A DNA stretch of 7,465 nt from an uncultured Eubacteriaceae bacterium (GTDB lineage: Bacteria > Bacillota > Clostridia > Oscillospirales > Acutalibacteraceae): positions 1 to 7,465 of the forward strand of contig CALCVR010000333.1 in assembly GCA_937905915.1 (NCBI GenBank), given 5' to 3'. A program made the position numbers and the translations under genes. Under the pieces are notes generated by a model. That model was not told where the DNA came from. It ran no database searches and worked only from the letters and a program-made list of their open reading frames with translations. Shown one piece after another: positions 1 through 5,523 of this stretch (position 1 is the first letter of the stretch; the number at the start of each line of letters is the position of its first letter).

Positions 1-148
1 GGGTGGTCTTGCCCGACCCGGACGCCCCCATGATCCCGATAAACTCCCCCTCGTAGACGGATAAACTGATATCGTCAATGGCTTTGGTGACGTTACCCTG
101 TTTGCCATAGTATTTTTCCACATTTTCAATATGCAAAATCTCTTTCAC
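1..148 (-). CDS. ABC transporter ATP-binding protein, N-terminal part (BceA-like), cut by window edge
   Basis: The 49 visible residues are the start of an ABC ATPase. An A-loop-type region (E11-K-Y-Y) is followed by the beta strand EFIGIMG and a complete Walker A motif GASGSGKTT at residues 41-49, which binds ATP phosphate. The rest, including the signature motif, Walker B and any permease gene, lies beyond the left edge. The GTG start at 146-148 is chosen because a GAGGTG ribosome binding site sits 5 bases upstream and the homologous region begins right after it. The phrase GIMG-x-SGSGKTT is common in the MacB/LolD/BceA group of ATPases. The Bce assignment is inferred partly from the BceRS-like two-component genes 2.5 kb away. 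A LolD- or FtsE-type exporter of another kind cannot be excluded without the missing part. Confidence 0.9.
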   Translation of the reverse strand, partial: MKEILHIENVEKYYGKQGNVTKAIDDISLSVYEGEFIGIMGASGSGKTT

Positions 149-167
149 AAAAATCACCTCGCCTTCC

Positions 168-196
168 ATTGTAGCATGGTCCCTAGGACGTTGGTA
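168..196 (-). promoter_or_regulatory. Putative promoter of the ABC transporter gene, weak -35
   Basis: On the minus strand a TACAAT box (168-173) is preceded by TGC, giving an extended -10 element. The hexamer 17 bases upstream (TACCAA, about 191-196) is a poor -35 box. Transcription would begin near 161, leaving a very short leader that starts at the ribosome binding site. A good -10 with a poor -35 is typical of promoters that need an activator, as BceR-type targets do. This is inferred from sequence only. Confidence 0.5.
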
Positions 197-211
197 TCGA
201 TGTATCTTACG

Positions 212-237
212 CCACTCTTTCAATTTTGTAAGAGTGG
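212..237. repeat. Inverted repeat between the GNAT and ABC genes
   Basis: Perfect 8-bp arms CCACTCTT (212-219) and AAGAGTGG (230-237) flank a 10-base AT-rich spacer. The repeat begins 9 bases after the GNAT stop and is centred about 63 bases upstream of the predicted start of ABC-gene transcription. No T-run follows it on the minus strand (next bases CGTAAGATAC), so it is a poor intrinsic terminator for the GNAT gene. Its position would suit an activator-binding site for the ABC promoter. Both roles remain possible. Confidence 0.5.
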
Positions 238-245
238 GGAATCTT

Positions 246-692
246 TTAGAAACCCCGTTTCAGATAGACCATATCCCGCAACAACACACCGTCCTCATAG
301 ATGGGATGGTCGTAGTTTTCCACAAAAAAATCCTTGACCCGATGAGAGATAGAAAAGCCGCATCGCTCATAAAATGGGATGGTAAGGGGGCTGTCCCCCG
401 TACCGACCAGCAGGATTGTACCGTCCTTTTTGTAATGATCCAATACAAACTGGATCATCTGCCTGCCAAATCCCTTTCTCTGATGTTCGGGACGGGTAGC
501 GAGATTCTTGATTTCATACACGCCTTTCCCTTCCTCCGTGACGACACAGACACAAACCGCTTTCCCTTGATAAAATAGGGCGAACATCTCACCTCGATCC
601 AGGTATCGGTCGATCATAGTTTCTTGTTCGTCGGCCAAAAGAAGCAGATCCAAAAACTCTTTTTTGTTATGGCGAATGACCTTGATTTCCAT
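246..692 (-). CDS. GNAT family N-acetyltransferase
   Basis: A 148-residue single-domain acetyltransferase that transfers the acetyl group of acetyl-CoA to an amine; the substrate cannot be told from the sequence. The acetyl-CoA pyrophosphate-binding motif A is clear: residues 64-76 end in QRKGFG, matching Q/R-x-x-G-x-G/A, after the strand VYEIKNLATRP. The C-terminal motif FYERCGF (107-113) is the usual motif B segment. Length is normal for the superfamily. The ATG at 690-692 has a strong GGAGG 8 bases upstream. The hisE terminator ends only 26 bases before this start and no good promoter is visible in the gap, so expression may depend on read-through from hisE. The ABC gene lies downstream on the same strand and probably has its own promoter. 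Confidence 0.92.
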   Translation of the reverse strand: MEIKVIRHNKKEFLDLLLLADEQETMIDRYLDRGEMFALFYQGKAVCVCVVTEEGKGVYEIKNLATRPEHQRKGFGRQMIQFVLDHYKKDGTILLVGTGDSPLTIPFYERCGFSISHRVKDFFVENYDHPIYEDGVLLRDMVYLKRGF

Positions 693-713
693 AAGAGAAC
701 CTCCTCAAAAATA

Positions 714-747
714 AGAAAAGCGCATTGACTAAAAAAGCCAATGCGCT
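714..747 (-). terminator. Rho-independent terminator of hisE
   Basis: Arms at 719-730 and 736-747 form a 12-bp stem with a 5-base loop. Read on the minus strand, every position pairs, with one G-U wobble, and the stem is followed by TTTTCTTATTTTT. On the plus strand the wobble becomes an A-C mismatch and no T-run follows, so it acts on minus-strand transcripts. It lies 23 bases after the hisE stop and sits directly ahead of the GNAT ribosome binding site. Confidence 0.88.
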
Positions 748-770
748 GATACAATAAAAACGAGACGACA

Positions 771-1097
771 TTAAGAATTATGGTCGGTCTGGTGGAACTT
801 CTTCAAATTACCGATTTTCTGACGGCGCTGCTCTAAAATAGCGCCCACCTCTTCCACCGAAATGCCTTGCTCGGCCATCAGCACAAGCAGATGATACAGC
901 AAATCACAAATTTCATTGGCAGTGTCGTTATTCTCTCCATTTTTTGCGGCAATAATGACCTCAGAGCTTTCCTCGCCCACCTTTTTCAGGATCTTATCCA
1001 CTCCTTGTTCAAAGAGATAGCAGGTATAGGATCCCTCTTGCGGCTGGGCTTTGCGCTCCAGTACCACTTGGTACAACGCTTTGATGACGTCTTGCAT
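771..1097 (-). CDS. hisE: Phosphoribosyl-ATP diphosphatase (HisE)
   Basis: A 108-residue cytoplasmic enzyme for the second step of histidine biosynthesis: it hydrolyses phosphoribosyl-ATP to phosphoribosyl-AMP and diphosphate. It belongs to the all-alpha NTP pyrophosphatase (MazG-like) fold. The magnesium-binding signature is intact: E42-E43-x-x-E46 in KKVGEESSEV, then E62-x-x-D65 in ANEICDLLYHL, with the expected spacing. The N-terminal helix VIKALYQVVLERK and the segment GSYTCYLFEQG are also typical. Length matches stand-alone HisE, so this is not the bifunctional HisIE. The ATG at 1095-1097 has GGAGG about 10 bases upstream. The gene has its own promoter (1146-1174) and terminator (714-747), so it is monocistronic, away from any other his gene in view. 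The 41-base leader is too short for a T-box or his attenuator. Confidence 0.97.
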   Translation of the reverse strand: MQDVIKALYQVVLERKAQPQEGSYTCYLFEQGVDKILKKVGEESSEVIIAAKNGENNDTANEICDLLYHLLVLMAEQGISVEEVGAILEQRRQKIGNLKKFHQTDHNS

Positions 1098-1145
1098 GAT
1101 ATGGCATCCTCCATTCCACTAGATTGCATCGCTTTAACTAAGGAA

Positions 1146-1174
1146 AGTATAGCCTTCCCGATGGTTTTTGTCAA
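1146..1174 (-). promoter_or_regulatory. hisE promoter
   Basis: On the minus strand, TTGACA (1169-1174, perfect -35) and TATACT (1146-1151, five of six -10 bases) are separated by exactly 17 bases. Transcription would start near 1139, giving a leader of about 41 bases. This is a strong sigma-A-type promoter, back to back with the corC promoter. Confidence 0.9.
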
Positions 1175-1186
1175 GGGAAGTACTGT

Positions 1187-1215
1187 TTGACGCGCTGTTT
1201 TGGAAATGCTATAAT
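1187..1215 (+). promoter_or_regulatory. corC promoter, extended -10
   Basis: TTGACG (1187-1192) and a perfect TATAAT (1210-1215) are 17 bases apart, and TGC directly before the -10 makes it an extended -10 promoter. Transcription would start near 1222. This excludes translation starts upstream of about 1222, including an in-frame TTG at 1168. Confidence 0.92.
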
Positions 1216-1250
1216 GAAAAAAATTTAGTTGACAATTTTGAAAAAAGTGT

Positions 1251-1255
1251 AGGAG
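1251..1255 (+). promoter_or_regulatory. Ribosome binding site fixing the corC start
   Basis: AGGAG at 1251-1255 lies 8 bases before the GTG at 1264. It is the only good ribosome binding site between the promoter and the conserved hydrophobic N-terminus, so it decides the start codon. Confidence 0.85.
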
Positions 1256-1263
1256 TGTTTTTT

Positions 1264-2550
1264 GTGTCCAACGGCAGTATAGGGTCCATCATCGCGTTAG
1301 CAATTTTGGTGACATTGTCGGCATATTTTTCCGCCACGGAAACGGCCTTTTCCAGCCTCAATAAAATCCGCATCAAGAATAAGGCTGGCAACGGCGATCA
1401 GAGAGCGGCCATGATCCTCTCCATGATCGACAATTACGATAAGTTGATTTCTACCATTTTGGTGGGCAACAACATTGTAAACATCGCCGCCGCTTCGTTG
1501 GCTACCGTTATCTTTACCACCTATTTTGGCGACGCAGGCGTTACCCTGTCTACTGCGGTGATGACGGTGGTGGTGCTGATCTTCGGCGAAGTTTCCCCGA
1601 AAAGCCTTGCCAAGGAGGCGCCGGAGTCCTTTGCCTATTTTAGCGCTCCCATTATGAGGGTGCTGCTGGTGGTACTGACTCCCATTAATTTCTTGTTTTC
1701 CCAGTGGAAGAAGCTGCTTGCTAAGATCTTCCGCCTGAAAAAAAGCGAGGGTATGACCGAGGAAGAACTCCTAACGGTAGTGGACGAAGTGGAACGGGAC
1801 GGCGGCATCAAGGAAACCGAAGGGGATCTGATCCGGTCGGCCATCGGATTCGACGACTTGGAGGCCCAGGATATTTTGACTCCCCGGGTGCAGCTGGTGG
1901 CAGTCAACCAGTATATCTCCATGGAGGATTTGCAGGAGATTTTTGTTAAGACCAATTATTCCCGCCTTCCTGTTTACAAGGACAACATCGACGCCATTAT
2001 TGGCGTCATCCACGAAAAGGATTTTTACATCCAGATGTACAACCATCGCAACACCATCCTGCCGGTCATCCAGCGGGTACTGTATGTGTCGCCTTCCATT
2101 AAGATTTCCGATCTGTTGCGCACGCTGCAAAAGAATCATTCCCACTTGGCTGTGGTGGTGGATGAATTCGGCGGAACGATGGGTATTGTCACCATGGAAG
2201 ATATTTTAGAGGAGCTGGTAGGCGAGATCTGGGATGAGCACGACGAAATCATTGAATTTTTCAAGAAGATTGACGATTCCCGTTATCTGGTGGCCGGCAA
2301 CGCCAATTTGGACGAGATGTTTGAATATCTCAACATGGATGTAACGGTGGACGACCTGGGCCTTGATTCGGTGACGGTCAGCGGCTGGGCGGCGGAACAG
2401 TTGGGACATATCCCGGAAAAGGGAGATGAATTCACCTTTGATATTCTTCAGGTTACGGTTACCAAAACCGACGGCCGCCGTCTTGTGGAGGCTTGTGTCA
2501 CAGTAGAACAGCCTGAAGAGCAGGGGGAACAACAAAAACAAAAGTCATAA
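1264..2550 (+). CDS. CorC/HlyC-type membrane protein (CNNM/DUF21 + CBS pair)
   Basis: A 428-residue protein of the CNNM/CorC family, often annotated as hemolysin C or magnesium/cobalt efflux protein; members are linked to Mg2+ transport. Domains in order: a DUF21/CNNM membrane domain (residues about 5-150) with hydrophobic segments near 5-25, 62-88, 95-113 and 127-148, containing SATETAFSSLN (23-33) and the family signature GEVSPKSLAKE (108-118); a CBS pair (about 204-325) opening with DILTPR and ending in DEFGGTMGIVTMEDILEE; and a CorC_HlyC transporter-associated domain (about 338-415). The tail is rich in Q, E and K. Length is normal. The GTG start is set by the ribosome binding site at 1251 and the promoter at 1187-1215; the longer open frame from 1168 contains the promoter itself. 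True substrate is not shown by the sequence. Confidence 0.95.
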   Translation: MSNGSIGSIIALAILVTLSAYFSATETAFSSLNKIRIKNKAGNGDQRAAMILSMIDNYDKLISTILVGNNIVNIAAASLATVIFTTYFGDAGVTLSTAVMTVVVLIFGEVSPKSLAKEAPESFAYFSAPIMRVLLVVLTPINFLFSQWKKLLAKIFRLKKSEGMTEEELLTVVDEVERDGGIKETEGDLIRSAIGFDDLEAQDILTPRVQLVAVNQYISMEDLQEIFVKTNYSRLPVYKDNIDAIIGVIHEKDFYIQMYNHRNTILPVIQRVLYVSPSIKISDLLRTLQKNHSHLAVVVDEFGGTMGIVTMEDILEELVGEIWDEHDEIIEFFKKIDDSRYLVAGNANLDEMFEYLNMDVTVDDLGLDSVTVSGWAAEQLGHIPEKGDEFTFDILQVTVTKTDGRRLVEACVTVEQPEEQGEQQKQKS

Positions 2551-2564
2551 GTGAATGAAATAAG

Positions 2565-2602
2565 GGAGCTCTGGCGGCCTTACTGTGCCGTCAGGGCTTT
2601 TC
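2565..2602 (+). terminator. Terminator-like hairpin between corC and the two-component system
   Basis: Arms at 2567-2578 and 2587-2598 form a 12-bp stem with two G-U wobbles and an 8-base loop, followed by TTT C (2599-2602) and another T-run at 2607-2610. The stem is strong but the T-tract is short, so termination may be partial. It begins 16 bases after the corC stop and ends 38 bases before the response regulator start. Confidence 0.65.
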
Positions 2603-2636
2603 ACCATTTTGCGGGAGAGAAAGGAGCACGCCTATT

Positions 2637-3305
2637 ATGCCGAAGCTGATGCTTGTGGAAGACGATCCCAGTATCCGGGAGGAGCTGGCCTTGCTTTTGC
2701 GAAACAATCGATATGATGTGGTAACACCGCCCTCTTTTTATCAGGTAGCGGATTTTGTAAAACAGGAAAAACCGGATCTGATTCTGTTAGACATCAATCT
2801 GCCGGGCAAGGATGGATTTCAGATGTGTACTGAAATCCGGAGTTTTTCCTCGGTACCTATTATCTTTGTCACCAGCCGCGCCACCGATATGGATGAACTT
2901 TCCAGCATCACCTTGGGCGGAGATGATTTTATTACCAAGCCTTACAATTCATCCATTCTGCTGGCACGCATTGCCGCCCTGCTCAAAAGGGCCTATCCCG
3001 ATTCCTTTGCCGACCACGGCCTGACCTACCGGGGATTGGATCTCAATGTGGCGGCAGGGACAGTGTCCTACCAAGGGAAAAGCGTGGAATTGACCAAGAA
3101 CGAACTAAAAATCCTACATTACCTCTTCCTTCACCATGGGCTGATTGTCTCCCGGGCTGATATTATCGAGTATCTGTGGGATAATGAGATGTTTGTGGAC
3201 GACAATACTTTAAGCGTCAACATCACTCGTATCCGCAGAAAATTGGAAAACATTGGGATGAAAGATCTTATTTCCACCAAGAGGGGACAGGGATACATGA
3301 TATGA
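2637..3305 (+). CDS. OmpR-family response regulator (BceR-like)
   Basis: A 222-residue DNA-binding regulator. The receiver domain (1-115) has the acidic pair D9-D10, phosphoacceptor D52 in LILLDINLPG, T79 and K101 in the segment GGDDFITKPY. The C-terminal winged-helix domain (about 125-222) has LTKNELKIL, the recognition-helix region VDDNTLSVNITRIRRKLE and the terminal hairpin STKRGQGYMI. GGDDFI-x-KP and the short winged helix are common in the BceR/VraR-like antimicrobial-peptide group, but the assignment to that group rests mainly on the partner kinase. ATG at 2637 has AGGAG 10 bases upstream. No convincing promoter is visible in the 86 bases after corC, so transcription may come from the corC promoter or from inside corC. 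It overlaps the kinase gene by 4 bases (ATGA), so the two are translationally coupled. Confidence 0.95.
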   Translation: MPKLMLVEDDPSIREELALLLRNNRYDVVTPPSFYQVADFVKQEKPDLILLDINLPGKDGFQMCTEIRSFSSVPIIFVTSRATDMDELSSITLGGDDFITKPYNSSILLARIAALLKRAYPDSFADHGLTYRGLDLNVAAGTVSYQGKSVELTKNELKILHYLFLHHGLIVSRADIIEYLWDNEMFVDDNTLSVNITRIRRKLENIGMKDLISTKRGQGYMI

Positions 3306-4318
3306 CTTTTTTTGAATATGCAAAGGACAAGGCGCTGACCATTATTCTCAATATCCTGTGTATGTTTTTCCTAGCGTTTTATCTCATAGCTTTGGGCAAT
3401 GAGATAGGAAGTGTACTGCTCATCCTGCTGGCCTGGGTTCTGCTGCTGGCGGCTATTCTAATCGGGGGATATCTAGGGCGCAAGCGGTATTTTGACCGCC
3501 TTATGGAGACCGTTGGTAGCTTAGAACAGCGTTATCTTATTGCCGAAGTCATGGAGAAACCGGTATCCGTCCAGGACCAGCAGTTTTATACCCTGCTTCG
3601 CATGGCCAATAAGTCCATGATGGAACGTATCACTAGCATCCAACACGAGCGGCGGGACTATAAAGATTACATTGAACAATGGGTTCACGAGATCAAAACA
3701 CCTATTTCGGCCATCAAACTGATCTGTGAAAACAATCGGTCGGACACCACCAGGAAGATACTGTCCGAGCTGGAGAGCACAGAACGATACGTAGAACAGG
3801 CGCTTTTCTACGCCCGAAGCGAAAATGTAGAAAAGGATTATCTCATCAAAGAGGTTCCCCTTTGTCAATGCGTCCACGCGGCTATCGCGCAAAATAAGCG
3901 CATCCTTCTGAGCAATCAGATGAGCATCCAAACAGAGGGACTGGAAAAGACGGTGTATACCGATAGCAAATGGCTGGAATTTATTCTGGATCAACTGCTG
4001 ATCAACGCCGTTCAGTACCGAAAAGAGAACGGCTCAAGTATCCGCATCTGGGCGGAGGACATCCAAAACGGGGTGCGCCTTTGTGTAGAGGACAACGGCA
4101 TCGGTATCGAGGAAAGCGATCTTCCACGGGTGTTTGAAAAGGGATTTACTGGTCAAAACGGCAGGATTGGGAAAAAATCCACTGGAATCGGGCTTTATTT
4201 ATGCCATCGTTTGGCCGATAAATTGGGGCTTACTCTGACCATTACATCAAAGCAGGGAGAATTTACTAAGGTAGAATTGTGCTTTCCAAAGGGAACATTT
4301 GTCAAAGTAGATCAGTAA
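3302..4318 (+). CDS. Intramembrane-sensing histidine kinase (BceS-like)
   Basis: A 338-residue membrane kinase, partner of the preceding regulator. Two transmembrane helices (about 11-32 and 37-57) are joined by only about four residues (NEIG), so there is no extracellular sensor domain. This is the hallmark of the intramembrane-sensing BceS-type kinases, which take their signal from a partner ABC transporter. The cytoplasmic part has an H box with H129 in QWVHEIKTPISAIKL, an N box with N235 (DQLLINAVQYR), G1 box VEDNGIGIEESDLP (262-274), F box RVFEKGF (276-282) and G2 box KKSTGIGLYL (291-300). All catalytic motifs are present. The ATG overlaps the regulator stop. Total length is usual for BceS-type kinases. 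No transporter gene follows; the only ABC gene in view is the partial one at 1-148 on the opposite strand. Confidence 0.93.
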   Translation: MTFFEYAKDKALTIILNILCMFFLAFYLIALGNEIGSVLLILLAWVLLLAAILIGGYLGRKRYFDRLMETVGSLEQRYLIAEVMEKPVSVQDQQFYTLLRMANKSMMERITSIQHERRDYKDYIEQWVHEIKTPISAIKLICENNRSDTTRKILSELESTERYVEQALFYARSENVEKDYLIKEVPLCQCVHAAIAQNKRILLSNQMSIQTEGLEKTVYTDSKWLEFILDQLLINAVQYRKENGSSIRIWAEDIQNGVRLCVEDNGIGIEESDLPRVFEKGFTGQNGRIGKKSTGIGLYLCHRLADKLGLTLTITSKQGEFTKVELCFPKGTFVKVDQ

Positions 4319-4363
4319 AAATAAAAAGGTCGGCAGCGTGAATTGCCGTCGACCTTTTTTATT
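4319..4363. terminator. Bidirectional terminator between the kinase gene and dapA
   Basis: An A-rich left flank and T-rich right flank enclose GGTCG (4328-4332) and CGACC (4350-4354), with further pairing of GCA to TGC inside after a small bulge. The outer A/T runs also pair, so each strand gives a GC stem followed by a T-run (six T on the plus strand, five T on the minus strand). It serves the plus-strand kinase gene, whose stop is at 4316-4318, and the convergent dapA, whose stop is at 4371-4373. Confidence 0.85.
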
Positions 4364-4370
4364 AAAAATT

Positions 4371-5327
4371 TTAGTGATTTCTTCTCCACAACAGAGCCTC
4401 TTGAGGACGCCGTACGGTGACAGAACCGGCTTTTTTATCTTCCATCAGGCCATAACGATAAAGGCTGCCTAACAGGCATTCAGCCGCGGTTTCATCCATG
4501 GGGCAGAGGGGGAGCCTACATGGCCCTACATCGAATCCCATCGCATTGAGAGCGTGTTTGACCGGGATAGGATTGACATCGCTAAATAGATTTTCGATAA
4601 GTTCCAAGTAATAAAGCTGGAGATTATCGCTTTGTTCGTGATTTCCGTCAAAGTAACTTTGGCAGATCTCATGGGTATCTTGAGGGACGAGATTTGCCAA
4701 GACCGAAATAACGCCTTTAGCGCCAAGGGCGAGAGCTGACGTGATCTGGTCGTCGTTGCCCGAATAAACATCCAAACGGTCGCCGCACAGGGATAGGATC
4801 TTGGCGATCTGAGAGAAGTTGCCGCTGGCTTCTTTGACAGCTACGATATTGGGAATTTCGCTGAGCTTGGCGTAGGTAATGGGAAGGATATTGACGCTGG
4901 TCCGGCTGGGGACATTGTAAAGAATAATGGGGAGCGAAACCGATTGAGCAATGGTCTGAAAATGAAGATAGAGCCCCTTCTGGGAACATTTATTATAATA
5001 AGGCGTTACCACCAGCAAGGCGTCAGCACCGATTTTTTCAGCTTCCTGAGAGAGTTCCACGGCATGAGCGGTGTTGTTGCTGCCGGTTCCGGCGATAACC
5101 GGAATGCGGTGATTGACGCGTTTTACCGTATACTCAATAACCTCCAAATGTTCTTTATCCGTCAGGGTGGAGGCTTCGCCAGTGGTGCCGGCGATTACGA
5201 TGGCGTCGGTTTTGTTTTCGAGGTGGAAATCAATGAGCTGTCCGAGCTTTTCGTAATTGACAGACAAGTCAGGGTTCATGGGAGTAACCAGTGCTACGCC
5301 GGAACCGGTGAATATGGTGTGCTTCAT
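4371..5327 (-). CDS. dapA: 4-hydroxy-tetrahydrodipicolinate synthase (DapA)
   Basis: A 318-residue cytoplasmic enzyme of the diaminopimelate/lysine pathway. It condenses pyruvate with aspartate semialdehyde and feeds cell-wall peptidoglycan and lysine synthesis. The TIM-barrel signatures are intact: GTTGEAST (47-54), TPYYNK with Y111, LYNVPSRTS with Y137 and R142, and the Schiff-base lysine K165 in VAVKEASGN. GVISVLANLVP (205-215) is also typical. The start is the ATG at 5325-5327, where the family homology begins (MKHTIFTGSG) and GAGGA lies about 9 bases upstream. An in-frame upstream start would add 16 atypical residues covering this ribosome binding site. The protein is longer than the usual 290-300 residues: after about residue 296 there is a basic tail of some 22 residues. 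The gene is flanked by its own promoter and the terminator at 4319-4363. Its fold also fits aldolase relatives such as N-acetylneuraminate lyase, but the motif set favours DapA. Confidence 0.93.
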   Translation of the reverse strand: MKHTIFTGSGVALVTPMNPDLSVNYEKLGQLIDFHLENKTDAIVIAGTTGEASTLTDKEHLEVIEYTVKRVNHRIPVIAGTGSNNTAHAVELSQEAEKIGADALLVVTPYYNKCSQKGLYLHFQTIAQSVSLPIILYNVPSRTSVNILPITYAKLSEIPNIVAVKEASGNFSQIAKILSLCGDRLDVYSGNDDQITSALALGAKGVISVLANLVPQDTHEICQSYFDGNHEQSDNLQLYYLELIENLFSDVNPIPVKHALNAMGFDVGPCRLPLCPMDETAAECLLGSLYRYGLMEDKKAGSVTVRRPQEALLWRRNH

Positions 5328-5350
5328 AATATCATTTCCTCGTTTCTGTT

Positions 5351-5370
5351 TTCTTCCCAAGAAGGAAGAA
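5351..5370 (-). other. Hairpin in the dapA 5' leader
   Basis: TTCTTCC (5351-5357) and GGAAGAA (5364-5370) are perfect 7-bp arms around a 6-base loop. The hairpin lies in the predicted dapA leader and ends about 9 bases before the ribosome binding site. No T-run follows, so it is not a terminator. It could stabilise the mRNA or affect initiation; the leader of about 68 bases is too short for a lysine riboswitch. Confidence 0.4.
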
Positions 5371-5402
5371 GTCAAAATTGATAACCGCTTTGTACGACAA
5401 CT

Positions 5403-5431
5403 ACTATAGCACAGGTCAAATTAAAATGGTG
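5403..5431 (-). promoter_or_regulatory. Putative dapA promoter, extended -10
   Basis: On the minus strand TATAGT (5403-5408) is preceded by TGC, giving an extended -10 element. The hexamer 17 bases upstream (CACCAT) is a poor -35. A TTGACC (5415-5420) lies only 6 bases upstream of the -10, too close to serve as its -35. Transcription would start near 5396. The rest of the gap from 5328 to 5523 holds only the leader hairpin and the terminator of the next gene. Confidence 0.6.
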
Positions 5432-5474
5432 TTAAAATGTACGATGAGAGATTAAAAAAGCAAAAGAATCGGGA

Positions 5475-5510
5475 AAAAGGAAAACTCCCACAGGACAAAG
5501 ACTGTGGGAG
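5475..5510 (-). terminator. Rho-independent terminator closing the kdp operon
   Basis: Perfect 9-bp arms CTCCCACAG (5485-5493) and CTGTGGGAG (5502-5510) flank an 8-base loop. On the minus strand the stem is followed by TTTTCCTTTTT. It starts 13 bases after the stop of the uncharacterised gene at 5524, so it ends the kdpB-kdpC transcript and shields dapA from read-through. Confidence 0.93.
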
Positions 5511-5523
5511 AAATAAAAAGGAA

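Noticed and set aside
1229..1257. Second TTGACA (1229-1234) as a corC promoter
   Set aside because: Seventeen bases downstream there is GGAGTG, the ribosome binding site area, with no -10 resemblance.
1168..1263. N-terminal extension of corC from a TTG at 1168
   Set aside because: The -35 and -10 boxes of the corC promoter lie inside this stretch, and a proper ribosome binding site precedes the GTG at 1264.
3521..3994. Open frame of 157 codons antisense to the kinase gene
   Set aside because: No ribosome binding site or recognisable domain; the kinase on the other strand explains the coding signal.
2637..4318. The two-component pair as KdpDE, because kdp genes are in the window
   Set aside because: The kinase lacks the large KdpD sensor and Usp regions and has only two closely spaced helices; it is also distant from kdp and on the opposite strand.
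5328..5375. Sixteen-residue N-terminal extension of dapA
   Set aside because: It covers the ribosome binding site and is unlike DapA N-termini; homology begins at MKHTIFTG.
4944..5381. Open frame of 145 codons antisense to dapA
   Set aside because: It mirrors a well-supported dapA reading frame and has no family features of its own.
5328..5523. Lysine riboswitch upstream of dapA
   Set aside because: The predicted leader is about 68 bases, far shorter than the roughly 170-base lysine aptamer, and only one small hairpin is present.
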